Shown: positions 26,581 to 35,624 of the stretch, piece after piece
Layout: each line of letters opens with the position of its first letter
Position numbering within the stretch: the first letter of the stretch is position 1
Source of the DNA: an uncultured Acidimicrobiales bacterium
GTDB lineage: Bacteria > Actinomycetota > Acidimicrobiia > Acidimicrobiales > Bin134
Direction of reading: 5' to 3'
Assembly: GCA_951813555.1 (NCBI GenBank)
Contig: OX638344.1
Location: 1,054,001-1,118,000, forward strand
DNA: 64,000 nucleotides
The notes under the pieces: model-generated
What the model saw: only the letters and a program-made list of their open reading frames with translations
Databases searched by the model: none
Told to the model about the DNA's origin: nothing
Position numbers and translations under genes: made by a program

Positions 26581-27378
26581 GTGATTCCCCGGATTTGGGT
26601 TGGCCTGTTGATGGCTCCCCTCTTGATCGCAGGCTGCGCCGATGATGCTGATGAGCCTGAGGGCTCCGTCGTCGAAACCGTGGACTTAGACGAGGTGCCA
26701 ACCGTAGCCCCTCCCACGGAATCGCCGACACCGACAACGAATCCTTCGCCCACCACGCTTCCGGAACCAACTCCGCTCCCGGAATCGACTCAACCCCCAT
26801 TGCCAGACTTGCGGGTATGGCCCACCGCAGCCCCCCTTGAGTGGCCCCGGACTCCCGATGATGCAGCGGCGGCCTTTGCCCGGGATGTGGCCCTTGGCGA
26901 CAGAGCTGCCGAGCCCAGGCCTGCGGCGCAGGACGGCATGACCGCGACTGCCGAGTTGCCCCGGCTCAGGGAGGACGGCTCCCGATTCGGAGTGGCCACC
27001 ACCATCCACATGCAAGAAGCCCAGCTGGACGACGGCACTATCACCTGGGTTGTAATCAGTGCTCAATCCGCCGATATTGTCGTCGACTCCCCCGCCATCG
27101 GACAGCCGTTGGCCGGTGGAACGGTGGTCAGGGGAGAGGGCCAAGGCTTCGAAGGAACAATTGTGTTTCAGGTCGAGGACCAAGACGGCCTGTTGGGCCT
27201 GACCTTGGCCCAAGGAGGGGCGCTGGGTGAGAACCTACCGTTCCACACCGATCTACCGTTCGACGAGCGCCCCGCCTCCGGCGACTGGGCGATACTCGTC
27301 GGCTACACCACCTCTGCCGTCGACGGGAGCCTCTCTGCCCTAACCATGCTCCCCATGAGGCTGGTGGACGGGTCCTAG
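26581..27378 (+). CDS. Secreted lipoprotein with Thr/Pro linker and Gmad2-like domain
   Basis: 265 residues from a GTG. The signal MIPRIWVGLLMAPLLIAGC ends in a lipobox with the lipid-accepting Cys19. It is followed by an acidic, then Pro/Thr/Ser-rich linker to about residue 85 (PTPTTNPSPTTLPEPTPLP). A globular part follows. Its last 90 residues (DSPAIGQPLAGGTVVRGEG, then FEGTIVFQVEDQDGLLG) look like the Gmad2 immunoglobulin-like domain found in GerMN lipoproteins. It would sit on the outer face of the membrane; the function is unknown. The N-terminal GerMN domain is not obvious. Confidence 0.75.
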   Translation: MIPRIWVGLLMAPLLIAGCADDADEPEGSVVETVDLDEVPTVAPPTESPTPTTNPSPTTLPEPTPLPESTQPPLPDLRVWPTAAPLEWPRTPDDAAAAFARDVALGDRAAEPRPAAQDGMTATAELPRLREDGSRFGVATTIHMQEAQLDDGTITWVVISAQSADIVVDSPAIGQPLAGGTVVRGEGQGFEGTIVFQVEDQDGLLGLTLAQGGALGENLPFHTDLPFDERPASGDWAILVGYTTSAVDGSLSALTMLPMRLVDGS

Positions 27379-27394
27379 ATTGCCGGACGAAGAG

Positions 27395-27467
27395 AGCCCG
27401 AGAGGAGAATCGAACTCCTGACCTATTCATTACGAATGAATTGCTCTGCCGACTGAGCTACTCGGGC
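27395..27467 (-). tRNA. tRNA-Thr (anticodon CGU)
   Basis: The minus strand folds as a cloverleaf. The acceptor GCCCGAG (27467-27461) pairs with CTCGGGC (27402-27396), with discriminator U. The D-arm is AGCTCAGTCGGCAGAGC and the T-arm contains GTTCGATTC. The anticodon stem ATTCA/TGAAT closes the loop TTCGTAA, giving anticodon CGT for Thr ACG codons. CCA is not encoded. Confidence 0.93.
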
Positions 27468-27488
27468 GCAGTGGTCAGATTACCAGCA

Positions 27489-28529
27489 CTAAAGCCGAGG
27501 AAGAGACAGGAAAAGGGCCTGGAGGAGCAGGGGCTCGTTTGGGTTTCGCACCAGGCAGGCATGGGCATCGCGTATGCGGCTGATGGCGGTCGTCGCGGCC
27601 GGACCATCTCGGTCTTGGGCCAAGCGCTGTCGATAGCAGTCGGCCAGGGTGGCCAGGCCGAAGCGCAGTTCGTCGGAGCGCAACAAGCGCTGCTCTCGGC
27701 GGTGGCGGGCATCCATCTCCCGGCGAAGGCGACCTTGGGGGCCGACATCGGCCTCAACGCGGGCCAAGTCGGCTGACTCGGTCTGCTGGCGGGCAGTCAG
27801 GGGGCTCTGGGCTTCGTCGATGAGGGCCCGCAGCTCCTCCACCAGCACCGCCACTGTGGCGCCGGAGCCGTCCAGGCGGGCCGGTGCGGCGGCCCAAGCC
27901 CGCCGGCGGGCGCTGAGGCCGTCGTCGGATGCCAGCAGCCGAGCCCGGCTCACATCCCCGGCCGCGGCGACCACGATGTCATCCAGCCCCTGCGGAGGCA
28001 CCCCCTCACCCTCCAGAATGCCGCGCACATCCTCGTCGGACACCGGGTTGAAATCGACGATGACGCAACGGGAGGCCACGGTGGTGTGATCGGGGGGGAT
28101 CTCCTCGCTCAACAGCACGATGACCGCGGTAGGGGGCGGCTCCTCAATAGTTTTGAGGAGGCTGGCCACCGCTTCAGGCTCCGCAGTGTGGAAGCGGTCA
28201 CAGACGATCACTTTGAGGCTGCCATCCACCGGGCTGCGAGACGCTTCGAAGATGATCTCGTCGGCCTCGACCACCCGCAGCGTGCGGCCCTCCGGTTCGT
28301 GCCAGGACACGTCGGGGTGGCGACCACCCAACGCCAAGCGGCGGCTACGGGAATCGACTCCGATCAGCGCGGCGGCAAACGCCAGCGCGGCAGTGCGCTT
28401 GCCCGTGCCCCGCGGGCCGCAGAACAGGTAGGCGTGGACCGGCTGAACGGCAGATGCGGCCAAAATCTCGGCCACCCGGCGCTGGCCCACCAACCCAGAC
28501 CAGATATCGCTGACCGCAACGTCAGACAC
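27489..28529 (-). CDS. holB: DNA polymerase III delta' subunit
   Basis: A 346-residue clamp-loader subunit. GQRRVAEILAASAVQPVHAY and the Walker-A-like FCGPRGTGKRTAALAFA open the AAA+ domain. VCDRFHTAEPEAVASLLKTI and EEPPPTAVIVLLSE match the delta'/DnaX region around sensor 1. It helps load the beta clamp during replication. It overlaps the end of tmk by 8 nt; the tmk-holB order is common in bacteria and supports both calls. Confidence 0.86.
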   Translation of the reverse strand: MSDVAVSDIWSGLVGQRRVAEILAASAVQPVHAYLFCGPRGTGKRTAALAFAAALIGVDSRSRRLALGGRHPDVSWHEPEGRTLRVVEADEIIFEASRSPVDGSLKVIVCDRFHTAEPEAVASLLKTIEEPPPTAVIVLLSEEIPPDHTTVASRCVIVDFNPVSDEDVRGILEGEGVPPQGLDDIVVAAAGDVSRARLLASDDGLSARRRAWAAAPARLDGSGATVAVLVEELRALIDEAQSPLTARQQTESADLARVEADVGPQGRLRREMDARHRREQRLLRSDELRFGLATLADCYRQRLAQDRDGPAATTAISRIRDAHACLVRNPNEPLLLQALFLSLPRL

Positions 28530-29124
28530 CGAGTCGCTCCTGCACTGCGGTGTACACCGCCGCTGCCACCATGTCGATCGGGCGGTTTCCGTCGATCACC
28601 ACCCACTGATCAGGGTTCTGCTCGGCCAGGGTCCGGTACCCCTCGAACACCCGCCGGTGAAACTCAGCGGCCTCGGCTTCGATCCGATCGCCCGGCGCTT
28701 CCTGGCGCGACCGGGCCACCACGTCAGATACCTCCAACAACACAACCAAGTCGCTTCGCAGGCCTCCAGTGGCAAAATTGGACAGCGACAGTACCTCGTC
28801 GACCCCCAGGCTTCGGCCGAAGCCCTGGTAGGCCAGGGACGATCCGATGAAGCGGTCGGTCACCACGTGCATCCCAGCATCTAGAGCGGGTCGGATCACC
28901 TGGGCGACGTGCTGAGCCCGATCGGCTGCCATCATGAGGGCTTCGGCGCGGGCCGAGAGTGCCAGACCGGTGGCGTCCAGCACCAGCGAGCGAATCCGGG
29001 CGCCCAGTTCGGTAGCGCCAGGCTCAAAAGTCAGCTGCGCCCCCAGGTGCTCGGCCAGCAGCCGGGCCTGGGTGCTCTTGCCGACAGCCTCGCCTCCCTC
29101 GAATGCGATCAAACGGCCGGTCAT
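28522..29124 (-). CDS. tmk: Thymidylate kinase
   Basis: 200 residues from the ATG at 29124, which overlaps the MFS stop (ATGA). The P-loop is FEGGEAVGKSTQA, the DR(Y/F/H) motif appears as VTDRFIGSSLAYQG, and the LID region is RSRQEAPGDRIE. It phosphorylates dTMP to dTDP for DNA synthesis. The longer frame upstream lacks similarity. It is followed directly by holB. Confidence 0.9.
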   Translation of the reverse strand: MTGRLIAFEGGEAVGKSTQARLLAEHLGAQLTFEPGATELGARIRSLVLDATGLALSARAEALMMAADRAQHVAQVIRPALDAGMHVVTDRFIGSSLAYQGFGRSLGVDEVLSLSNFATGGLRSDLVVLLEVSDVVARSRQEAPGDRIEAEAAEFHRRVFEGYRTLAEQNPDQWVVIDGNRPIDMVAAAVYTAVQERLGV

Positions 29125-30500
29125 GGCTGGGCCCTGCTCCTTGAGGCCAAGGTCAAGAACCCCGCTGCCACCATGATGAGAGCGGCCAACCACAACGTGA
29201 GGCGTACGCCGGGAATGATCACGTCAAAGCCGAGAATGTTCACATCCTTGTCGAAGAACTTGTCCGACAGCCCGTTGAGAAAGAGGGCCAAAGCCGGCCC
29301 GAGCAGCAGCGCCAGCATCACCGACGACCGCACCAGCGTGAAGAGTCCGGCGAACACCCGGACTCGCAGCTCCTCGGTGGCGTTCTCCTGAAGCAGGGTG
29401 ATCCCCAGGACGTATACCGTTCCCGCACACACACCAAGCCCGCCGACGAGCAGAGCCGACCCGATCAGGGTCCACATCGAAGTGGCTACGAACAGGCAGG
29501 CTCCGGCTCCGAAAACCGCGGCCAAGAAGACTCGCTCTTTGTGCAAGCGATTCTGCCTGACGGTCAATCCGGCGATTCCCAGAGCCACACCGATCCCCAA
29601 CGCGACCATGAAGGCGCGGAACCCGTCACCGCCATCGACATTGAGCACGTCCTCGGCAAACACCGGTCCCAGTGGGATGATCATGCCGCCACCGATCAGG
29701 CCGACGGCCAGGGCAACATTCACCGTCCGCACCGTGGGATTCAAGAAGATGTAGCTCCAACCCTCCCGCAAGTCCTTGAAAACCTGCTCTGGCGCCCAAA
29801 GCCGGGTCGATCCATCGGATGGAGTCTCAGATGATTGTGCGGCCTGAGGGCCTCGGGGCAGGGCAAGCCGGGAGATGATGGCTGCTGAGGCCGCGAAGGT
29901 CGCCGCATCGATGTAGAACGCCATCGACTCCGCGTCAATGCGCAAGAAGTCGACGGCGTTGATCCGCTCGATCACAGTGGCCAGGCCGGCCAGACCGATG
30001 GAGACACCCGCGGCTACCGGGAACGTGCCGTAGGCGGCGACCAGCGAAAGCGAGTTGACCCCGGTCAGCTTCTCTCGGGGTACCAGATTGGGAACTGAGG
30101 CTTCTTTGGCCGGGGCCCACAGCAGGGCAAACCCCTCGAGGATCAGCGAGGCCAGCACCAACTGCCAGATAAAATCCACAAACGGCAGCCACAGCAGGGT
30201 GAAGGCCCGCCCCAGATCGCACACGACCATCGTGCGCTTGCGATCCCAGCGGTCCACCAGCACCCCGGCAGCCGAGCCGAATATGAGCCCGGGCAGGAAC
30301 CGGGCGATCATCACGTAGGCCACCGAGGCCTCCGGCGTGCCGCCGCCCACGCGGTCGGCGGTAATGAGAATGGCGAATAAAGCCAGCCAGTCGCCGCCGG
30401 AGGAAAAGAGCTGGGCAATCCACAGCCTGAAGTACTGGGCGCTGCCGAACGCTCGGTCAATCCGCGTAGAAGCCACCACGGGGGACTCGTCAAATGCCAC
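29121..30500 (-). CDS. Major facilitator superfamily transporter
   Basis: 459 residues with about twelve hydrophobic segments. The loop 2-3 motif is GVLVDRWDRKRTMVVCD, and the protein resembles the MFS_3/EntS-type exporter group. A GTG start at 30500 is preceded by GGAGGTGG. It is an inner-membrane exporter, probably proton-driven; the substrate is unknown. It is coupled to tmk by a 4-nt overlap and so is probably in the same operon as tmk-holB. Confidence 0.84.
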   Translation of the reverse strand: MAFDESPVVASTRIDRAFGSAQYFRLWIAQLFSSGGDWLALFAILITADRVGGGTPEASVAYVMIARFLPGLIFGSAAGVLVDRWDRKRTMVVCDLGRAFTLLWLPFVDFIWQLVLASLILEGFALLWAPAKEASVPNLVPREKLTGVNSLSLVAAYGTFPVAAGVSIGLAGLATVIERINAVDFLRIDAESMAFYIDAATFAASAAIISRLALPRGPQAAQSSETPSDGSTRLWAPEQVFKDLREGWSYIFLNPTVRTVNVALAVGLIGGGMIIPLGPVFAEDVLNVDGGDGFRAFMVALGIGVALGIAGLTVRQNRLHKERVFLAAVFGAGACLFVATSMWTLIGSALLVGGLGVCAGTVYVLGITLLQENATEELRVRVFAGLFTLVRSSVMLALLLGPALALFLNGLSDKFFDKDVNILGFDVIIPGVRLTLWLAALIMVAAGFLTLASRSRAQP

Positions 30501-30538
30501 GCCGAGCCACCTCCACCCCGCTCAGGCTAGTTACTGAC

Positions 30539-33250
30539 TCACGACCCAGACCGAGGCTGCGGCTTTTTCTTGGCCGCGGCCTTCTTTCTTGCCGCAGGCT
30601 TGCGGCGGGCTGCCGGCTTGCCGCCGCCGGCGGCCACCTTGTCTCGGCGGATCTGGAGCAGCTCCGATGCCCGTTCCACGGTGAGCGACTCCACCGCGTC
30701 ACCCTTTCCCAGCGAGGCGTTCACCTCGCCGTCGGTCACGTAGGGGCCGTACCGGCCGTCCTTGATCACCATGGGCTTATCGGTGGCCGGGTCGGATCCC
30801 AGCTCTCGCAGGGGGGGCTTGGCCGTCTGGCCCCGTCGGCGCCGGGGCTGGGCCAACAGTTCCAAGCACTGTTCCAGGGTGATGGTGAACAGCTGATCTT
30901 CAGACTCGAGGCTCCGGTTCTCCTTGCCTTTGCTCACGTAAGGCCCATAGCGCCCGTTTTGAACCACCACCTCGGTGTCGTCGGCGGGATCGGTGCCCAC
31001 CACACGGGGAAGCGACAGCACCTTGAGGGCATCGTCGAAGGTGATCGTCTCCGGCTGCATGTCGGCCAATAGAGACGCCCGCTTGGGCTTCTCCCCGCCG
31101 TTGGCGGGATCGTCGCCGACTTGCACATAGGGCCCGAATCGGCCGGTGCGAACGACCACCGGCAGGCCTGTGTCAGGATCATCGCCCAGAGTGCGGTCGT
31201 CTGAGGGAGCAGTGATGAAGGAAAGCGCCTGGTCCAGGGTCAGCTCGTCGGGGGGCAGGTCGTCGGGAACACTGGCTCGGTCTTCGCCGCACTGCACATA
31301 GGGCCCATAGCGGCCGACCCTGACCACCACCGGCTCACCGTTGTCGCGGGTGCCGAGGGGAATGGAGTTCACCGCCCGGGCATCGATGTCGCCCAGGCGG
31401 TCGGACACGGCGGTGCGAAGCCCGTACTTGGCCACACCATGGGCAGACTTGTCATCGGGCTCGCCGGCGGCAGGGCCGAAGTAGAACCGGCTCAGCCAGG
31501 GAATGGCCTCCCGATCACCTGATGCAATGCCATCGAGGTCGTCTTCCATGCGAGCGGTGAAGGCATAGTCCACCAAGTTGGGGAAATGCTGCTCCAGCAG
31601 GCTGACAACCGAGAACGCAGTGAACGACGGCACCAGCGCCGAGCCCTTCTTCCACACGTAGCCCCGGTCGACGATGGTGTTCATGATGGCCGCATAGGTG
31701 GACGGCCGGCCGACGCCCAGCTCCTCCAGCCTTCTCACCAGCGACGCCTCGGTATAGCGGGCCGGCGGCTGGGTGGAGTGGCCTGACGGGGTTACCTCGT
31801 CGATGTCCAGCGGGTCGCCGGCTGCCAGCGCGGGCATGCGCCGCTCGGCTTCTTCGGAGTCGCTCTCGTCGTCGGTGCCCTCGGTGTATACCCGGCGGAA
31901 GCCCTCGTGGGTGATCACCGTTCCCGCCGCTGAGAAGGCGGCGTCGCGCCCGTCATCAGTGGTGCCGCCCAGGTCTACATGGACCGTCTCGCCTACCGTG
32001 TCGGTCATCTGAGAGGCCACGGTGCGCTGCCAGATGAGCTCGTAGACCCGGGCCTCCAACGGGGGCACCTCGGTCCTCACCTCCGCAGGGGAGCGAAACT
32101 GGCCGCCCGAGGGGCGGATGGCCTCGTGAGCCTCCTGGGCATTCTTGACTTTCTTGGCGTAGTGGCGGGGCTTGTCGGGCAGATAGGAGGGGCTGTAGCG
32201 CTCGGCAACGGTGGCGCGAGCCGCTCGCAGAGCCGTCTCCGACAGCGTGGTGCTGTCGGTCCGCATATAGGTGATGTAGCCCTTCTCATACAGTGACTGG
32301 GCTGCTCTCATGGCCACGGCCGACGACAGACGCAGCTTGCGACCGGCCTCCTGCTGGAAGGTGGAGGTCATGAACGGAGGAGCAGGTCGGCGGCGATAGG
32401 GCTTCACCTCGACGGCCCGCACCGCGAACTCGGCGTCGGCCAGTCCGCCAGCCAGCGCATGGGCCGCCGCCTCATCGAGGTGAACGGCGTCAGGGCTGCG
32501 GAGTTGGCCAGCGGTGGTGAAGTCCCTTCCGGTGGCCACCTTGACCCCGTCTATCGCGGTGAGCGAGGCGCTGAAGGTCCGGGGATCGCCGGGATCCAAT
32601 TCGCCCAGAACCCGGAACTCCGCGCTCAGGCTCCAATAGTCGGCCGCAGTGAAAGCCATGCGCTCCCGCTCCCGCTCGACCACGATGCGGGTGGCCACAC
32701 TCTGCACCCGGCCGGCCGAGAGGCGGGGCAGCACCTTCTTCCACAGCACGGGGGACACCTCGTAGCCGTACAGCCGGTCTAGCAGCCGGCGGGCTTCTTG
32801 GGCGTCCACCAAACGGCGGTCCAATTCCCGGGGGGATTCGATGGCCGCCTGTATGGCCGACGGGGTGATCTCGTGGAACACCATCCGCTTGACATCGACG
32901 CTGGACTTCGGAGACAGGACCTCGAGCAAGTGCCAGGCGATGGCCTCGCCCTCGCGGTCTTCATCGGTGGCCAGATACAGCTCGTCAGCCTCTTTGAGCA
33001 GTTGCTTCAGCTTGCGTATTTGGGCCTGCTTGTCGGCGGGCACCACATAGAGGGGTTTGAAGTCGTTGTCGACGTCGATACCCAAACGGGACCACGATTC
33101 GCCCCGGTAGGCTGTCGGCACCTCGCTGGCACTGCTGGGCAGATCGCGGATGTGCCCTATGGAGGACTCCACCACATAGCCGCTCCCCAAATAGCCCGCG
33201 ATGGTCTTGGCCTTGGCCGGGGACTCGACGATGACAAGGGCGTTGGGCAC
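30539..33250 (-). CDS. topA: DNA topoisomerase I
   Basis: A 903-residue type IA topoisomerase. It opens with the TOPRIM domain (VIVESPAKAKTIAGYLG; DEDREGEAIAWHL). The active-site Tyr is in YITYMRTDSTTLSE. After the core come four C-terminal repeats of the GRYGPYV type (for example VVRVGRYGPYVQCG and VVRTGRFGPYVQVG), then a Lys/Arg/Ala tail (KPAARKKAAAKKKPQ). There are no Cys4 zinc fingers, as in actinobacterial enzymes. It relaxes negative supercoils. The GTG start has TACCTT 6 nt upstream. Confidence 0.95.
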   Translation of the reverse strand: MPNALVIVESPAKAKTIAGYLGSGYVVESSIGHIRDLPSSASEVPTAYRGESWSRLGIDVDNDFKPLYVVPADKQAQIRKLKQLLKEADELYLATDEDREGEAIAWHLLEVLSPKSSVDVKRMVFHEITPSAIQAAIESPRELDRRLVDAQEARRLLDRLYGYEVSPVLWKKVLPRLSAGRVQSVATRIVVERERERMAFTAADYWSLSAEFRVLGELDPGDPRTFSASLTAIDGVKVATGRDFTTAGQLRSPDAVHLDEAAAHALAGGLADAEFAVRAVEVKPYRRRPAPPFMTSTFQQEAGRKLRLSSAVAMRAAQSLYEKGYITYMRTDSTTLSETALRAARATVAERYSPSYLPDKPRHYAKKVKNAQEAHEAIRPSGGQFRSPAEVRTEVPPLEARVYELIWQRTVASQMTDTVGETVHVDLGGTTDDGRDAAFSAAGTVITHEGFRRVYTEGTDDESDSEEAERRMPALAAGDPLDIDEVTPSGHSTQPPARYTEASLVRRLEELGVGRPSTYAAIMNTIVDRGYVWKKGSALVPSFTAFSVVSLLEQHFPNLVDYAFTARMEDDLDGIASGDREAIPWLSRFYFGPAAGEPDDKSAHGVAKYGLRTAVSDRLGDIDARAVNSIPLGTRDNGEPVVVRVGRYGPYVQCGEDRASVPDDLPPDELTLDQALSFITAPSDDRTLGDDPDTGLPVVVRTGRFGPYVQVGDDPANGGEKPKRASLLADMQPETITFDDALKVLSLPRVVGTDPADDTEVVVQNGRYGPYVSKGKENRSLESEDQLFTITLEQCLELLAQPRRRRGQTAKPPLRELGSDPATDKPMVIKDGRYGPYVTDGEVNASLGKGDAVESLTVERASELLQIRRDKVAAGGGKPAARRKPAARKKAAAKKKPQPRSGS

Positions 33251-33256
33251 GGAGAG

Positions 33257-33262
33257 AAGGTA
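33257..33262 (-). promoter_or_regulatory. Predicted -10 hexamer TACCTT for topA
   Basis: TACCTT ends 6 nt before the GTG start of topA, with no Shine-Dalgarno. Confidence 0.42.
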
Positions 33263-33323
33263 GGTGCTGTGTGGGAGTGGATGTCAAGCAGACCCTAAAC
33301 CGAATGAGCGGCGAATCCGAGGA

Positions 33324-34661
33324 TCAGGCCTTGTCGGAGTACTTGGGAGGGGGCTCGGTGCGGGACAACATCCCCATGCCGACGACCGCCGCGATCAGCG
33401 ATCCCACAAGGATGCCGATCTTGGACTCGTCGGCGATGGTCGGGTCATCGAAGGCCAAACGGGAGATGAAAAGCGACACCGTGAAACCAATGCCGGCCAC
33501 CATGGAGAGCCCCATCATGTGAAGGCCGGTCATCGACTTTGGAATGGTGACCCACCCCAAGCGGTGGGCGATCCACGCGAACAGCGAAATGCCCATGGTC
33601 TTGCCCACTACCAACCCGAGAACCACGCCCAGCGTCACCCGCGAGGTGACGGCATCGGAGATCACATCGCCGGAGAGTTCCACACCGGCGGCAGACAGAG
33701 CGAAAACGGGAATGATGATGTAGCCGGCGATGGGGTGGAGCAGCTCCTCGATCCGCAAGCTGACCGGCTGTGACTCCCGAATGTGGAATCCGACTCGGCG
33801 CACGTCGTCGAGATGGACCATGTCTTGCATCTGGAGCCAATTGGCCCACCGGCGGGCATCATCTTCAGATTGGAGGGGCTTGGCCGGCGTAATCAGACCG
33901 AGGACCACCCCGGCAATGGTGGCGTGAACGCCGGATTCCAGCACAGCAAGCCAGAAGGCCACTCCGATGACCAGGTATACCGGCAGATACCAGACATGGA
34001 GTCGGCGGAGCAACAGAATGCCGGCCAGCAAAATGGCGGCGGTGAGCAGCCAGTTGCCCGACAGATCATTGGTGTAAAAGACGGCGATCACCAATATGGC
34101 GCCGATGTCGTCCACTATGGCCAGGGTCAGGAGGAACACTTTCATCTGTCGGGGAATGCGGTTGCCGAGCAACGACAGGACGCCCATGGCAAAGGCGATG
34201 TCAGTGGCCATGGGGATGCCCCAACCGTCCTGGCCCGAGCCGCCGGAATTGAAGGCGAGGTAGATGAGGGCAGGCACCACCATGCCGCCGAGGGCGGCTA
34301 CTGCGGGCAGGGCGGCGAAACGGGGATCGCGGAGCTGGCCGTTCACCATTTCCCGTTTGATCTCCAGGCCGACAACGAAGAAGAACACGGCCATAAGGCC
34401 GTCTTGAACGATGTGCTCTAGATCGTGCTCGAAGTGGTAGTCGCCTACCGAGAACGACACGTGGGTGTGCCAAAAGTCGAAATAGGAATCCTGCCAAGGA
34501 GAGTTGACCCACGCGAGGGCGGCCACGGTGGCGATCAGCATGAGGACACCGCCGGCAGCTTCAATGGCCGCGAAGTGGTGGATGGGACGGCCGATGAATC
34601 GAGCCAACCGACTGGGGCCGCCCAGAAAAGTCAGATCGCTGAGAAGATTCTTATCAGCCAT
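33324..34661 (-). CDS. nhaA: Na+/H+ antiporter NhaA
   Basis: A 445-residue polytopic membrane protein. The ion-binding Asp pair lies in LTLAIVDDIGAILVIAVFY, and FFFVVGLEIKREMVNGQL and PMATDIAFAMGVLSLLGNR are NhaA signatures. It exchanges Na+ for H+ across the membrane for pH and salt balance, which fits a marine or saline habitat but does not prove it. The ATG at 34661 has TACGTT 8 nt upstream (34670-34675). Confidence 0.93.
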   Translation of the reverse strand: MADKNLLSDLTFLGGPSRLARFIGRPIHHFAAIEAAGGVLMLIATVAALAWVNSPWQDSYFDFWHTHVSFSVGDYHFEHDLEHIVQDGLMAVFFFVVGLEIKREMVNGQLRDPRFAALPAVAALGGMVVPALIYLAFNSGGSGQDGWGIPMATDIAFAMGVLSLLGNRIPRQMKVFLLTLAIVDDIGAILVIAVFYTNDLSGNWLLTAAILLAGILLLRRLHVWYLPVYLVIGVAFWLAVLESGVHATIAGVVLGLITPAKPLQSEDDARRWANWLQMQDMVHLDDVRRVGFHIRESQPVSLRIEELLHPIAGYIIIPVFALSAAGVELSGDVISDAVTSRVTLGVVLGLVVGKTMGISLFAWIAHRLGWVTIPKSMTGLHMMGLSMVAGIGFTVSLFISRLAFDDPTIADESKIGILVGSLIAAVVGMGMLSRTEPPPKYSDKA

Positions 34662-34669
34662 CGGCGGTG

Positions 34670-34675
34670 AACGTA
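34670..34675 (-). promoter_or_regulatory. Predicted -10 hexamer TACGTT for nhaA
   Basis: TACGTT ends 8 nt before the ATG of nhaA. Confidence 0.35.
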
Positions 34676-34736
34676 GTCTCTCTCGGCCTGGTTTACTCAG
34701 TCACAGGGAACAACGGGCAATTCGTTCACCTTCAAT

Positions 34737-35186
34737 TCAGCAATCCGAATCGTTGGCGGACAGGTGGATGGCCAAACAGACCTGGGTGCCGTCGGGGCCG
34801 CTATTGATCTCAACGTCGTCAGACAAGACTCGCATGAGATAGATACCCAGGCCCCGCTCAAAATTCAAACGGCTGGGATCGTCGGGTTCGGGGAGCACCT
34901 GTATCTGATCAGGGTAGAAGCCGAAGCCCCGATCGGTGATATGGAACTCAATGCGGTCTTCGGTGATCTTGCAGCGAATGCGAATCGACTCATCGCGGCA
35001 GGCCCGGGCATGGGCTTCAATGGCGTTTGTGGTGGCCTCGGAGACAGCCACCTTGAAGTCCTCGACGCGCTCCCGACTCAGGTTCGTGTCCATATCCGCC
35101 GCCTCGACCACCAGGGAGCGAACCAGTGACAGGTACTCCGGACGGGCGGGTATCTCGAAGTCGATGCTGGCGGGATCGGCCATCAC
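34737..35186 (-). CDS. Anti-sigma factor / serine kinase (RsbW-like HATPase)
   Basis: A 149-residue GHKL-type protein. EATTNAIEAH is the N-box, ITDRGFGFYPDQ the G1-box and RGLGIYLMRVL the G2-box. Such proteins bind and hold a sigma factor, and phosphorylate a STAS antagonist. Its start overlaps the stop of the STAS gene by 4 nt, so the pair is a partner-switching module. No alternative sigma factor lies next to it; the target must be elsewhere. Confidence 0.85.
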   Translation of the reverse strand: MMADPASIDFEIPARPEYLSLVRSLVVEAADMDTNLSRERVEDFKVAVSEATTNAIEAHARACRDESIRIRCKITEDRIEFHITDRGFGFYPDQIQVLPEPDDPSRLNFERGLGIYLMRVLSDDVEINSGPDGTQVCLAIHLSANDSDC

Positions 35187-35527
35187 GGCTCCGAGTCCTC
35201 AGTGGCGGCAGAAACCGAGTCGAACACGTCGAGGACGCGGTCGAGCCGAGTGAGCTCTATGAGGTCGGCGAGACGCGACCCCACCATCACCAGCCGTATG
35301 TCTCCCTCGGCGCTCCGCACGCGCTTGGCCGCTCCCATCAGCACGCCCAGCCCAGTGGAGTCGATGAAATCCACCCCGGACAGGTCGATCACCACATCTT
35401 GGGCACCGGCGCTGATCGCTGCCAGTAGACGCTGGCGGAAGCGGGGGGCAGTGGCCATGTCGATCTCGCCGGTCACCGTCAATACTTCCCATCGCCCGCG
35501 TGAGGCAACAGTGACACTGAAATCCAC
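35183..35527 (-). CDS. STAS-domain anti-sigma factor antagonist (RsbV-like)
   Basis: A 114-residue single STAS domain. VVIDLSGVDFIDSTGLGVLM contains the conserved Asp-Ser with the phosphorylatable Ser, and TVTGEIDMATAPRFRQRL is the N-terminal half. Unphosphorylated, it would displace the sigma factor from the kinase encoded next door. It is the first gene of the two-gene unit, 89 bp downstream of the tadE-like gene. Confidence 0.88.
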   Translation of the reverse strand: MDFSVTVASRGRWEVLTVTGEIDMATAPRFRQRLLAAISAGAQDVVIDLSGVDFIDSTGLGVLMGAAKRVRSAEGDIRLVMVGSRLADLIELTRLDRVLDVFDSVSAATEDSEP

Positions 35528-35552
35528 GAAGTATCAGACTACTTGTGTGCTG

Positions 35553-35624
35553 ATTCCGTTTCCGTCTATCGCGGACTATTCCGCTGTTGTGCCGATTCCG
35601 TTTCCGGCTAATGCGGTTATTCCA
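35553..35624. repeat. Imperfect tandem direct repeat, two copies about 42 bp apart
   Basis: GATTCCGTTTCCGTCTATCG at 35553 recurs as GATTCCGTTTCCGGCTAATG at 35595; both continue into CGG, a short AT stretch and ATTCC. The second copy runs into the last codons of the tadE-like gene. It lies just upstream of the STAS gene and may be regulatory. Confidence 0.5.
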
